Shown here one piece after another: positions 36,718 through 45,648 of a stretch of 64,000 bases of DNA. The position numbers were made by a program, and so were the translations under genes. Source of the DNA: Pseudomonadota bacterium (GTDB taxonomy: Bacteria > Pseudomonadota > Gammaproteobacteria > Steroidobacterales > Steroidobacteraceae); NCBI GenBank assembly GCA_023433705.1, contig JAEYUC010000065.1, positions 40,616 to 104,615 on the forward strand, given 5' to 3'. Under the pieces are notes generated by a model. That model worked only from the letters and a program-made list of their open reading frames with translations, was not told where the DNA came from and did not search any database. Each line of letters opens with the position of its first letter. Position 1 is the stretch's first letter.

Positions 36718-38682
36718 TCATCGCTCCTTCACCCGCACGTTCTCGAGCAGCAGATCCTGCATGTCGTCGATCCGCTTCGGGAGCTTCGCGTCGTGGACCA
36801 CGGATAACACTTCGTAAAGCACGGTCGCCGTGGGATCGACGCTGGCGCCGGGCGTGTATCCCGCGCCCACTGCCGCACGACGCCACAGCTTCTTGAATTC
36901 CGAGTCGTGGCCCCGCCCGGGATCGAACGCACCTTTGCTCGAGAGCATCTCGCCCCAGCGTTCCGTGAGGTCCTTGCCCGCCGTATCGGCTGGCTTGGGC
37001 TGGCGGATCAGACCGACATAGGTCTTGGAATCTTCATCCTGGCTCACATAGATGGCGCTCGCGTCCCACACCGTCTCACCGCGCTCGAGCGCATAACTCA
37101 TCTGGATCTCCACCTTGCTCGAGTCATCGAGCGCCAGCAGTGTCGACGGCACATCGACATCGATGCGTCTCGACCGCACGTGCAGCCCGGAGGCGTCGCG
37201 CGAGAGTTTCATTTGGTCCAGTGCCGCCGGTCGCAGGTCCGCGCGCGCCAGGAAGGCCTGCCACTGCGACAGCGTTCCGGAATACGACACGTAGAAGTAG
37301 TCGCCGCTGAAGCGCACCTGGTCGAGCGTCATCTCGACGCCGCCGCGCGGTGCGAGCTGCATCAGTCCGGCGTATCCGTCCGGCGTTGGCAGGAACATCA
37401 CCACTAGGTGCATGTCGAGGTACGGCATGGCGAACGTCGCGATCTTCCAGCGGCGGCCGTATTTATCCCGATGCGCACTCTCCGACACCGGCGCGCCGAG
37501 CGAAGTCACCTTGACGCTTTCGCTGCCGAAACTGCGCGTGAAATCGACCCCCTTCAGAAACAGGTCCATCGCCGCACGGCTCGAGGCGTAGAACTCGGGG
37601 TCCTTCGACTTGCCCCGTTCGAGGTGAAAGGTCCCGACGTTGCCGGAAACCTGGGAGCAGACTTCACCTCCGTCGGGCAGGTCGCGCTTCTCGCGCTGCT
37701 GGTATTCGACGTCCCAGGTCCTGTCCTCCGACTGCGCGACCACCATCGGGCAATAGGCTGCCTCGACCCCGGCCAGCAGCGCCGCGGCATTGCCCTTCGG
37801 AAACAATTGAGCGGCCTGCTCGGCGAGCAGTCGTGCGCGATCCGACCTGTATTGCGCCAACAGTCGCTCGCGTAGCTGCCGTTCGAACTCGGCGAGCGGC
37901 AGTGGCAGCGGGAACCTGATGTCGTATTTCGAAATGATGGAGTCACGCAGCATCGGGATGCGCAATGGACCCCGGATGTCGATGGACGCCTGGCTGGCCG
38001 AGGCGCTCACGTGCTCGATCGGCAACGCGTAGTTGAGATTTTCTCCCTGCGACTTGCCGATCACCACGCCAATGACCTGCCCTGCCGCGTTGAGCAACGG
38101 CCCACCGCTGTTTCCAGGTGAAGTCGCCGCGGAATAACGCAGCCACTTCCAGCGGCCATCCTGGTCTTCTGGCGTCAGCGACGTCAGCAGGCCGTCGCGG
38201 ATCACCACGCCTTCACCGAGTGCGTTGCCGACGGCGAACACCGGTTCGTCGAGACGGAAATCCTTGCCGACCTCGAGCGTCTGATGTGTCTTCACCGGCG
38301 CCGTGAACACGATGAAGTCGTGGTGCATCGAGTACTCGAGCACTTGCTCGATCGCGTAGGTTTCTCCGCTCGCGTCGCGCAGGCGCGGCGGCCCCCCGAT
38401 GCCACCCAACCCCGCCTGGATCACGTGCGACGCCGAAACGAATACACCCGGCGCAATCGCGAACGCGGTCCCCAGCGGCCAGAACTTGTCTCTGCGTTCG
38501 GAGAAAGGCAGTAGTTCGAACGGCGGCGGACGTTCGTAGGTGACGCCCCCTTCCGCCGGTTTCGGCACCACGACTTCGAACGTGGCGGCGCGCACGCGCG
38601 CCTGCAATTCGGACGTCGGCGTCGCGGCACGGGCGGCTGCCGCGATCAGGCAGCACGCAAACACGAGAATGATCCGGTTCAT
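36718..38682 (-). CDS. Exported trypsin-like serine protease with large C-terminal region
   Basis: 654 residues, start ATG 38682, whose ATGA overlaps the upstream stop. A signal peptide (about 1-19) precedes a chymotrypsin-fold domain (about 60-230) with catalytic His in FVSASHVIQ, Asp in MHHDFIVFT and Ser in SPGNSGGPLLNAAGQVIGV. The S1C/DegP-style start is not followed by a PDZ domain. The remaining ~400 residues contain a helical stretch (260-320) and a beta-rich region I do not recognise. It is probably a periplasmic protease with a dedicated partner encoded immediately upstream. Confidence 0.85.
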   Translation of the reverse strand: MNRIILVFACCLIAAAARAATPTSELQARVRAATFEVVVPKPAEGGVTYERPPPFELLPFSERRDKFWPLGTAFAIAPGVFVSASHVIQAGLGGIGGPPRLRDASGETYAIEQVLEYSMHHDFIVFTAPVKTHQTLEVGKDFRLDEPVFAVGNALGEGVVIRDGLLTSLTPEDQDGRWKWLRYSAATSPGNSGGPLLNAAGQVIGVVIGKSQGENLNYALPIEHVSASASQASIDIRGPLRIPMLRDSIISKYDIRFPLPLPLAEFERQLRERLLAQYRSDRARLLAEQAAQLFPKGNAAALLAGVEAAYCPMVVAQSEDRTWDVEYQQREKRDLPDGGEVCSQVSGNVGTFHLERGKSKDPEFYASSRAAMDLFLKGVDFTRSFGSESVKVTSLGAPVSESAHRDKYGRRWKIATFAMPYLDMHLVVMFLPTPDGYAGLMQLAPRGGVEMTLDQVRFSGDYFYVSYSGTLSQWQAFLARADLRPAALDQMKLSRDASGLHVRSRRIDVDVPSTLLALDDSSKVEIQMSYALERGETVWDASAIYVSQDEDSKTYVGLIRQPKPADTAGKDLTERWGEMLSSKGAFDPGRGHDSEFKKLWRRAAVGAGYTPGASVDPTATVLYEVLSVVHDAKLPKRIDDMQDLLLENVRVKER

Positions 38683-39593
38683 TTGTTTTTCTCCGCGGCT
38701 TTGCCCGAGTGCTGGCGCAACACCTCCAGCTCGTCCCCTATGATGAGGTCCGTGGTGTCGTCCGGATCGACGAACTCAGCGAGCTCCCGGTCGCATTCCT
38801 GTTTCAGTGATGCCGGCTTCATGCCCTCGTAACGCTGGCGGGTCGAAGCGGTCATGGAATCGGCGAGGTTGGCGGCGGAGTCCGCGCGCCCCTTGGTGAT
38901 TTCCTTGTAATGCTCGAACTGCAGCTCGGCCACGAGTTCGATGTTCGCGCGGTGCCTCGCCTCCCACGCGCGATAGGCCTTCGTGAATGCGGGCTGCATT
39001 GCCGGGTAGCGCGCGATGCACACCTTGTAGATCGCCTGTCGATTGTCGAAAAAGGAATTCGTGCGCGTCAGCGCATCAAAGTACTCGTCGGGAAGCGCTT
39101 TCCGGCCTGCCGGCGCATCCGGTGACTTGAATGCCACCTTGCGCGATGACGCAACGGACGCACTCTGGTTTGCTTCGCCTTTCTTGAGCAGGAGAACGGT
39201 GATGCTCAGCGGCCAGGTCATCCGCGGATGGTCGTAGACCTCCTGCAGCGGCACGCACAGGTGCACCTTGCCGGAGGCATGTTCGAGCATCGGCGTATCC
39301 GAAGAATCGCCCGGGCTCATCGCTCCGAAACCGGCGGTTGGAAACAGCACGATGGTGAAGTAGGTATCGGGCTCGAAGTCGGCAATCTGGAACTGCGCGT
39401 CGACGGAAAGACCCATCTCCTTGCGCAGCTCCGCGCCCTCGGGCGGATCGACGCTCAACAAGGTCACTGAATCCTTCGAGGCGGCGGGCAGGGAGACTTC
39501 CTCCTCGCGATACGCGCACGTCGGCTCCGCGAGCGCGAGACCCGCCCACGCCATGCCCACGGACGCCAGCGCGAGGCGCGTGGCTCTGTTCAT
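38679..39593 (-). CDS. Secreted protein coupled to the serine protease, unknown family
   Basis: 304 residues, ATG 39593 with a very good site (GGGAGGAT). A signal peptide covers about 1-22. The first half is beta-rich (VTLLSVDPPEGAELRKE, then FTIVLFPTAGF). The second half is helical with four cysteines across the mature protein. I know no family. The stop overlaps the start of the protease gene (ATGA, 38679-38682), so the two products are made together. A role as protease chaperone, substrate-binding partner or inhibitor is plausible but unproven. Confidence 0.75.
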   Translation of the reverse strand: MNRATRLALASVGMAWAGLALAEPTCAYREEEVSLPAASKDSVTLLSVDPPEGAELRKEMGLSVDAQFQIADFEPDTYFTIVLFPTAGFGAMSPGDSSDTPMLEHASGKVHLCVPLQEVYDHPRMTWPLSITVLLLKKGEANQSASVASSRKVAFKSPDAPAGRKALPDEYFDALTRTNSFFDNRQAIYKVCIARYPAMQPAFTKAYRAWEARHRANIELVAELQFEHYKEITKGRADSAANLADSMTASTRQRYEGMKPASLKQECDRELAEFVDPDDTTDLIIGDELEVLRQHSGKAAEKNK

Positions 39594-39992
39594 GTTGATC
39601 CTCCCTGCCCGCGACTGTGCCCACGGACCGGGATCGCCGCAAGTGACTCGCGTCGAGAAACCGAAACCGATCGATCGGATGTCGAACTCGATATGTCCGC
39701 AGAGTGTCGCGACCGCATCGCGCGAGTCCGGGGTAGTCCGCTCCTAACCAGACCGCTCGCCCACAGGGATGCTGCGAATTCGGGCCGCCGCGATTGTCCA
39801 TTTCTTGCGTCTGACGACAGAAGCCAGTGTGGCCTCCGACTGGCCGTACCACTCGCTCGGAAGATTGCGGGCCGCCGCGTCTTGCCGGGAGCCCGCTACT
39901 CGAAACAAACTGCTACTCGAACGTGAGGCGAGACGCTCGAATATGGAAAGCATCTCTCGAACTTCGGCTGCGATTTCCACGGGACGGCGACG
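39594..39992. other. 399-bp divergent region before the glycan cassette
   Basis: The region lies between the minus-strand protease partner gene (start 39593) and the plus-strand epimerase (start 39993). The left end holds the ribosome site of the former. The right end holds four CTCGAA hexamers in a regular array (annotated separately). A 75-codon frame at 39769-39996 has no recognisable product and no ribosome site. I see no RNA gene. Confidence 0.5.
39899..39961. promoter_or_regulatory. Four phased CTCGAA repeats upstream of the glycan operon
   Basis: CTCGAA occurs at 39899, 39916, 39936 and 39956, with spacings of 17, 20 and 20 bases, close to two helical turns each. The first two extend to CTACTCGAA. 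The array ends 32 bases before the ATG of the first cassette gene. It looks like a binding array for a transcription regulator on one DNA face. No regulator is known to me for this motif. Confidence 0.45.
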
Positions 39993-40979
39993 ATGAAGAG
40001 AATTCTCGTTACAGGGGGAGCCGGGTTCCTGGGGCGGCACTTGTGCGCCGCGCTCGCCCGCGCCGGCAATGAAGTGACCGCCTTGGACGACTTGTCGGCG
40101 GCCAACAGTTCTTTCGACCATCCCGAGCTCCGTTCGGAGCGCATTCGTGTCGTCAACGGCACCACGAATGATGCCTCCTTGGTACGCGCGCTCGTGGCTC
40201 GACACGACGGGATCGTGCATTTCGCGAGCGTGGTCGGTGTCGAAGAGACCATGGTGAATCCGATCCCCACCATTCAGAACGTCGTCGGCACTTTCACCCT
40301 GGCGCAGGCGCTCGAACCGCGGCACTACGTACTGTTCGGCTCGTCAGCCGACGTTTATGGATTGCACTCGCGGCTATACGAGCGTCCGATGCACGAAGAC
40401 GATCTGCAGGTGATGGAGAGCTCGCTCAACGATCGCTGGACGTATGCGCGCGTGAAATCGCTCGAAGAGACGCTGATCCTGAGGAGTCCGGCGCGCAGCG
40501 TGATCGCGCGGATCTTCAACAGCTACGGACCACGCATGGACCACCTCTTCCCCAGGCGCCTGATTCCACAGTTCGTGACCGCGCTGCTGCGCGGCGAGCC
40601 GCTGCGCATCAGTGGAGATGGCGCGCAAAAACGCTCGATGTGCTTCTTCGAGGACTCGGTGCGTGGCCTCGAGCTCTGCCTGCGCCACGCGGAACGGCAA
40701 TCCGCGCCGTACGGTGTTTCCGTCAACATCGGACACGACGAGTCCCTGTCGATCGCCGAAGTGGCCACCGTCCTCGGGCGGGTGGCGCGGGAGATGAAGC
40801 TCATTTCGCGCGAACCCACCCTCGAATACAACGCCTCTATCTACACGCACGCGTTCGACGACACCTGGGACAGGGTTCCAGACGTGCGGCGCGCGCAGGA
40901 GCTGCTCGGCTTTCGGGCCCAGGTGCCCTTTGTTGACGGTATCCGGCGCACGTTGCTCGCGGAGACGCGGGAGCGGTAG
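39993..40979 (+). CDS. NAD-dependent epimerase/dehydratase (nucleotide-sugar SDR)
   Basis: 328 residues. The Rossmann motif GGAGFLGRHL opens the protein, with DDLSAANSSFDHPEL and FASVVGVEETMVNP following. The catalytic pair is YARVK (Tyr-x-x-x-Lys), preceded by FGSSADVYG. NSYGPRM and the C-terminal binding part are typical of UDP-glucuronate decarboxylase and UDP-sugar 4-epimerase relatives. It should supply a modified nucleotide sugar in the cytoplasm. It is the first gene of a six-gene cassette in which genes overlap or lie within four bases of each other. Confidence 0.9.
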   Translation: MKRILVTGGAGFLGRHLCAALARAGNEVTALDDLSAANSSFDHPELRSERIRVVNGTTNDASLVRALVARHDGIVHFASVVGVEETMVNPIPTIQNVVGTFTLAQALEPRHYVLFGSSADVYGLHSRLYERPMHEDDLQVMESSLNDRWTYARVKSLEETLILRSPARSVIARIFNSYGPRMDHLFPRRLIPQFVTALLRGEPLRISGDGAQKRSMCFFEDSVRGLELCLRHAERQSAPYGVSVNIGHDESLSIAEVATVLGRVAREMKLISREPTLEYNASIYTHAFDDTWDRVPDVRRAQELLGFRAQVPFVDGIRRTLLAETRER

Positions 40980-40983
40980 CACG

Positions 40984-42150
40984 ATGGGCCTGCGCATGCT
41001 TCAGCTCGCGGTGTGGGACTATTCCTTTTCGATGCACCTGATGCCCCTGCTGCGGGCATGTCGCGCCGAAGGCTACGAAGTGGTTTGCGCCGGCGTCGCG
41101 GGGCCTTTCGTCGATGAAATCGCGGCCGAGGGTTTTCGATATGTGCCGCTGCCGTTTTCGCGCAGCGCGCGTCCCGACCGACATCTTCGCGCGCTCATCG
41201 CATTGACACGCCTGTTGCGGCGCGAGCGCTTCGACGTGGTTCATGCGCACACCTTCGTCGCCGGCCTGGTGGGGCGCGTCGCGGCGCGGATCAGCCGTGT
41301 GCCGGTTTGCGCATACACGGCGCACGGTTTCCGATTCCACGAAGGCATGGGACCGGTCTCGTTCCGCATTCATCTCGGATTCGAGGCACTGGCGGCGCGC
41401 TGGACGGACTATCTATTCGTGCAGAACGACGAGGACCGCGTCACGGCGCTCAGTCACGGCCTGGTCGATCGCGAGCGGATCCGCACCATCGGCAACGGCA
41501 TCGACCTGTCGCGCTTCTCCCGCTCCCGGCTGGATCCGGCCGCTTTGTCGGCTCTGCGACGGGAACTGGATCTGCCCGAGGAAGCGCGAGTCGTCACGAC
41601 GATCGCGCGGCCGACGCGGGAGAAAGGTCTCTACGAATTCCTGGAGATCGCCGAGTCGCTGTCCGCGATGCATCCGGACGTCCACTTCCTCGCGGTGCTT
41701 CCGAAACTCGACGGCGAGCGCCACAGCATCGAACGCGCGATCGAGCGCAGCCGCTCTCCCCGATTGAAGCGTCTCGGATTCAGGAGGGACATTCCGGAAA
41801 TCCTCGCGCTGACGGACGTGTTCGTGTTGCCGAGCCATTTCGAAGGATATTCACGCGTCATCATGGAAGCGATGGCGATGGGTGTTCCGGTGGTCGCGAG
41901 CAATGTGCGCGGTTGCCGCGGACTCGTGCGGAACGGAGTCTGCGGAATGCTGGTGGAGCCCGGAGAGATCGGCGAATTCGTGGAGGCCTCGAGTCGCTTG
42001 CTCGCGGACGAAAAACTGCGAACGGACTTTGGACGCGCCGCGCGCGGCATCGCCGAAGAGCAATTCGATCTGGACGCCTCCGTCAAGCTTCAGACTTCCG
42101 CGTTCGAGATGCTGACACGCGATCTGCGCCCGGTACCTCTCGCATGTTAG
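40984..42150 (+). CDS. Glycosyltransferase family 4
   Basis: 388 residues from ATG 40984 with a purine-rich site; the gap to the epimerase is four bases. It is a GT-B enzyme with an N-terminal acceptor domain (FDVVHAHTFVAGLVGRVAAR and AYTAHGFRFHEGM) and a C-terminal donor domain (IARPTREKGLYEFLE, then LPSHFEGYSRVIMEAMAMGVPVVA, with the EX7E nucleotide-sugar motif). It transfers a sugar to a lipid-linked acceptor at the cytoplasmic face. The next frame starts seven bases before its stop, which implies coupling. Confidence 0.92.
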   Translation: MGLRMLQLAVWDYSFSMHLMPLLRACRAEGYEVVCAGVAGPFVDEIAAEGFRYVPLPFSRSARPDRHLRALIALTRLLRRERFDVVHAHTFVAGLVGRVAARISRVPVCAYTAHGFRFHEGMGPVSFRIHLGFEALAARWTDYLFVQNDEDRVTALSHGLVDRERIRTIGNGIDLSRFSRSRLDPAALSALRRELDLPEEARVVTTIARPTREKGLYEFLEIAESLSAMHPDVHFLAVLPKLDGERHSIERAIERSRSPRLKRLGFRRDIPEILALTDVFVLPSHFEGYSRVIMEAMAMGVPVVASNVRGCRGLVRNGVCGMLVEPGEIGEFVEASSRLLADEKLRTDFGRAARGIAEEQFDLDASVKLQTSAFEMLTRDLRPVPLAC

Positions 42151-43466
42151 AAACGGATGTCGCGATTCTCGGTGGTGGAGTCGCCGGGCTCGCGTGCCGG
42201 GCCGCGCTCGGAACCGGAGCGGATACGCGGCTGCTCGAGCAGGCATCCGAACTGGGCGGCCTGCTGCGAACGTACGAGCAGGGACGATTCGCGTTCGACA
42301 CCTGCGTGCACGTACTCTTCTTCCGCGATCCCGAGCTCGAACGATGGGCGCATCAATGGATTCCGGAGGGTGTGCACAGGTTCACCAAGCAGAACGCGAT
42401 CTGGCAATACGGTCGTGAAATTCCCTATCCGTACCAGTATCACGCGTACGCCTTGCCGAGCGAAGTGCGGGACGAATGTCTGACGGGTTTCGCGGCACGT
42501 CCGCGCGCTGCAGACGGGAATCGATCCCCATCGTTCGAGGACTGGCTGATCGCACAGTTCGGCCCAGGGTTTTATCGGCACTTTTTTCGACCGTACAACG
42601 AAAAGGTTTACGGATTGCCGCTGGCGGAGCTCGTCGCCGAGCCGATGACCTGGATGATTCCCGGCGACGAGCACGACGCCGTGATCGCGGGAGCGAATGG
42701 CCCTGCGGCGTTGCGGCCCGTGTCGCCCAGTGGCATGGCGTCCTATCCGCGCGGCCGACGTGGACTGGCATCCCTGATCGATGGTCTCGGCGCCGCGCCC
42801 GGAGGTTCCATCCACACGGGCGCGCGAATTACGGGAATCGATCCCGAGGCGTGCGAAGTCGTCTGCGAATCCGGCGCCCAGTACCGGTATCGGAAACTCG
42901 TCAGTAGTTTGCCCTTGCCAACGCTTCTGCACGCGCTCGGGCCGGCCTCGCGCAAACTATTGAGCCCCGAGCAGTCCCGGAAGCCGTGGTCGCAGCTCCT
43001 GCCCGCGACCGAACTCACGATGGTGGAGGTGGGGTCGACCCGCGGCGGGCACGCCCTCGCCAGTCATTGGACCTATTTTCCCGAAGCCGACGTTCCTTTC
43101 TACCGGCTGGTGCGGCTGGAGAAGATCTCTCCCGACCTCGCGCCGCCGGGAGGGGTGAGCCTGCTGCTCGAATGCCAGGGCGCCCCGAAAGTGGATCGCG
43201 AGGCCACCCTGCGCCGCCTGTTCGATCTCGGCGTCCTGAAGGAACCCAGGGCCGAGCACTTTCGGGTAAGACGCGTGCCTTGCGCGTATGTTCTGTTCAC
43301 GCCGGGCGCACGAGATCTCGCGAAGCGGGCTCACGCCTTCCTCGAGGAACTCGGCATCATGTGCGTCGGTCGCTACGGCGCCTGGTCCTATTCGAGCATC
43401 GAGGGCGCGATTCGCAGCGGAATGAATGCTGCCAGCCGATTGGACGGAGTCGAGGCAAGAGCATGA
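42144..43466 (+). CDS. FAD-dependent amine-oxidase/UDP-galactopyranose-mutase-like oxidoreductase
   Basis: 440 residues from ATG 42144, within the end of the glycosyltransferase gene. The dinucleotide motif VAILGGGVAGLACRAAL is followed by the FAD family stretch LGGLLRTYEQGRFAFDTCVHVLFF. The layout resembles UDP-galactopyranose mutase and protoporphyrinogen-oxidase-like proteins found in polysaccharide loci, where they may rearrange or oxidise a sugar or protect a lipid-linked intermediate. The conserved UGM ring-contraction arginine set cannot be confirmed by eye. It ends in an ATGA overlap with the methyltransferase. Confidence 0.82.
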   Translation: MLETDVAILGGGVAGLACRAALGTGADTRLLEQASELGGLLRTYEQGRFAFDTCVHVLFFRDPELERWAHQWIPEGVHRFTKQNAIWQYGREIPYPYQYHAYALPSEVRDECLTGFAARPRAADGNRSPSFEDWLIAQFGPGFYRHFFRPYNEKVYGLPLAELVAEPMTWMIPGDEHDAVIAGANGPAALRPVSPSGMASYPRGRRGLASLIDGLGAAPGGSIHTGARITGIDPEACEVVCESGAQYRYRKLVSSLPLPTLLHALGPASRKLLSPEQSRKPWSQLLPATELTMVEVGSTRGGHALASHWTYFPEADVPFYRLVRLEKISPDLAPPGGVSLLLECQGAPKVDREATLRRLFDLGVLKEPRAEHFRVRRVPCAYVLFTPGARDLAKRAHAFLEELGIMCVGRYGAWSYSSIEGAIRSGMNAASRLDGVEARA

Positions 43467-44245
43467 ATACGAACCGACGCAGCGAAGGCACCGAACCACT
43501 GCTCCTTCGCCAGGCGCTCAACCAGGGCTCGGGCGTGCTCGATCTCGGAAAGTTCATCGCGGAACATGCGCGGTTTTCAATGGACAGCGCGGTGCTCGAC
43601 GTCGGGGCGGGCGCGGGTGAGCCCATCCTGTCGTGCATTCGAGCCGCCGGCATCCGGCGGTATCGCGCGCTCGACTGCAGCCCGTCTTCGCTCGGACATC
43701 TCGAGGAGGCGGCGCGCGTGCACGGCATCACGGTCGACGCCGTCACCGCCGAAATGGATGCGCTTGCTTCTGCGAATTTCCGCCCGGACTGGAGCGGCCT
43801 TTCTCACATCACGGCGGTGTACTCGCTCTACTACTCCCGCCAGGCCGACACACTCCTCGCGGGTCTTCGCCAGCGACTCGCAAGCGGCGGAAGCCTCGTA
43901 GTAGTTGGACCGGCCCCGGGCAACAATCGCGAGTGGTTCGATTTCCTGTCCTCCGCCGGCGTACCGTTGTCGGACGGCCTGCGCTCGGTCAGCGAGAGTT
44001 TTTTCCCGGACGTGGTGCAACCATTCGCGGAGCGCAACTTCGAAGAGAGTTCGTGCTTCGATGCCGAGAATCCGGTGACCCTGAACTCGGTCGAGACACT
44101 CGAGCAATATTGGCGCAGCAACATCTATCACGATGCCGGCTTCGATGACGCGGTGAGATCCGCCGCGATGGAAATGTTTCGGAACCAACCGGTCTTCACG
44201 ATCACGAAGCGCATTCGCCTGCTGCACGCTGGAGGCCGCAACTGA
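43463..44245 (+). CDS. SAM-dependent methyltransferase (class I)
   Basis: 260 residues starting at ATG 43463 inside an ATGA overlap. The SAM site is VLDVGAGAGEPILSCIRA, followed by an acidic loop (RALDCSPSSLGHLEEAA), MDALASANF and a short strand region with HITAVYSLYYS. It is a cytoplasmic class I methyltransferase, probably decorating the glycan or its carrier. One base separates it from the deacetylase-like gene. Confidence 0.87.
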   Translation: MNTNRRSEGTEPLLLRQALNQGSGVLDLGKFIAEHARFSMDSAVLDVGAGAGEPILSCIRAAGIRRYRALDCSPSSLGHLEEAARVHGITVDAVTAEMDALASANFRPDWSGLSHITAVYSLYYSRQADTLLAGLRQRLASGGSLVVVGPAPGNNREWFDFLSSAGVPLSDGLRSVSESFFPDVVQPFAERNFEESSCFDAENPVTLNSVETLEQYWRSNIYHDAGFDDAVRSAAMEMFRNQPVFTITKRIRLLHAGGRN

Positions 44246-44246
44246 C

Positions 44247-45020
44247 ATGGCCGGTGCGTACTTCTGTCTGGATGCCTATCGCCGGATTCTCGAGCGCGCC
44301 CGCGCTCTTGACTACCGCATCTGCGAATTCAGGACGTTTCCCGAACGCGACGCCCGACCCATCTTGCTGGTGCGACACGACCTGGATCACTCGCTGATCT
44401 GTGCATTGCCGATGGCGCGACTGGAAGCCGAGCTCGGCGTTCGCGCCACCTACTTCGTCCAGGTGGCTTGCGACTTCTACAACCTATTGTCGAAGACAGG
44501 TCGGGCGTGCGTCCGGGAATTGACGCAGCTCGGGCACGAGGTCGGCCTGCACTACGAGAGCGAGCGCTACCTGGACGGAGGGAACACCCAGCTGCGCCTG
44601 GAAATGGAGCTACTCAGTGACATCAGCGGTCAGCCATGCCTGTCGGGCTCGCAGCACGTCCCTATCGCGTCACCCGGCTTCGACGCCGCCGGATCGCTGG
44701 TCAACGAGGCATACGCTCCGCGCTTCACTCGCTCGCCCATGCACTACATTTCCGACTCGCTGCTCGCTTGGCGCCAGGCGACGCCCGACGCTCTGCTCGA
44801 TCGAGGAGTGTCCTTCCAGTTCCTGACACATCCCGAGAATTGGCCGGTGGGCGAACCAGCCCGATCGTTCGAAGACGCCATCGACCGCGCCCTGCAACTG
44901 GAACGTGATTCGCTCGAGCAGAACCGCTGTGAGACGCTGCGGTTCTATCGCGAGTTGCTGGACAGACGTGCGGAGCTCGACCGGGCGTTCGAAGCGCGAC
45001 GTGCCGCGGAAGAGTCGTGA
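44247..45020 (+). CDS. Polysaccharide deacetylase-like (NodB-fold, RHDLD type) protein
   Basis: 257 residues. The NodB-like motif I reads LVRHDLDHS, and a second His-containing motif reads LGHEVGLHYESERY. These are the RHDxD and GHExGLHY signatures of the WbmS-like deacetylase-related proteins found in O-antigen and capsule loci. The zinc His-His-Asp set may be incomplete, so deacetylase activity is not certain. No signal peptide is present. It likely acts on a lipid-linked or nucleotide sugar in the cytoplasm. Its stop overlaps the start of the next gene (GTGA). Confidence 0.82.
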   Translation: MAGAYFCLDAYRRILERARALDYRICEFRTFPERDARPILLVRHDLDHSLICALPMARLEAELGVRATYFVQVACDFYNLLSKTGRACVRELTQLGHEVGLHYESERYLDGGNTQLRLEMELLSDISGQPCLSGSQHVPIASPGFDAAGSLVNEAYAPRFTRSPMHYISDSLLAWRQATPDALLDRGVSFQFLTHPENWPVGEPARSFEDAIDRALQLERDSLEQNRCETLRFYRELLDRRAELDRAFEARRAAEES

Positions 45021-45619
45021 AGTCGGGCGTGAAGCGAGCATTCGACGTCATGATCGTCGTGGTGACGGCGCCGTTCAGCCTGCTCGTGATGCTCCTCGTG
45101 GCCCTTGTGATCAGGCTCGACTCGAAGGGCCCCGTCATCTTCAGCCAGATTCGGATGGGGTGGAAAGGCCGCCCCTTCCGGCTCTACAAATTGCGGACCA
45201 TGCGCGAGGCCGCAAAGGCGCCAGAAGGCGCGCTCTTCGACGGCTGGACGTACGCCGGAGATCCGCGTGTGACGCGGGTCGGAAGGACGTTGCGCCGGCT
45301 CCGTATCGACGAATTGCCGCAACTATGGAACGTGCTTCGCGGCGACATGAGCATCGTCGGGCCGCGACCGGAGCCCTTCGATATCGCCGTGGCGCTGTGT
45401 GAGCAGATTCCCGGATATGCCGCGCGACACAGCGTGCGCCCCGGAATCACCGGACTTTGCCAGGTGAGTCCAGCCTATCTGGATTTCGGCACGATCGAGA
45501 AGTCGCGCATCAAGCTCGGCTACGACCTCGAGTACGTCGAGAAGGCGTCCATGGGCCTGGACCTGAGAATCCTGTGTCGCACCTTGCGGGTCGTTTTCGG
45601 AGGCAAGGGTGTTGCCTAG
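45017..45619 (+). CDS. Small monotopic phosphoglycosyltransferase (PglC/WbaP-type sugar transferase)
   Basis: 200 residues from GTG 45017, inside a GTGA overlap. A hydrophobic membrane-entrant helix (about 8-36) precedes the family motifs: SQIRMGWKGRPFRLYKLRTM, then RIDELPQLWNVLRGDMSIVGPRPEP and RPGITGLCQVSP. Enzymes of this size start glycan assembly by transferring a phospho-sugar from UDP-sugar to undecaprenyl phosphate. Placed last in the operon, it may set the initiating sugar for the cassette's glycan. No Wzx, Wzy or ABC export gene is in this window, so the unit may make a glycolipid or feed a remote export system. Confidence 0.93.
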   Translation: MKSGVKRAFDVMIVVVTAPFSLLVMLLVALVIRLDSKGPVIFSQIRMGWKGRPFRLYKLRTMREAAKAPEGALFDGWTYAGDPRVTRVGRTLRRLRIDELPQLWNVLRGDMSIVGPRPEPFDIAVALCEQIPGYAARHSVRPGITGLCQVSPAYLDFGTIEKSRIKLGYDLEYVEKASMGLDLRILCRTLRVVFGGKGVA

Positions 45620-45648
45620 CTACCAGGAAGCCCGCCGCGGGGCGATCG

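Noticed and set aside
41307..42143. Upstream extension of the FAD oxidoreductase frame through the glycosyltransferase gene
   Set aside because: The extension has no homology and is an out-of-frame reading of the GT4 gene; the dinucleotide-binding motif begins right after ATG 42144.
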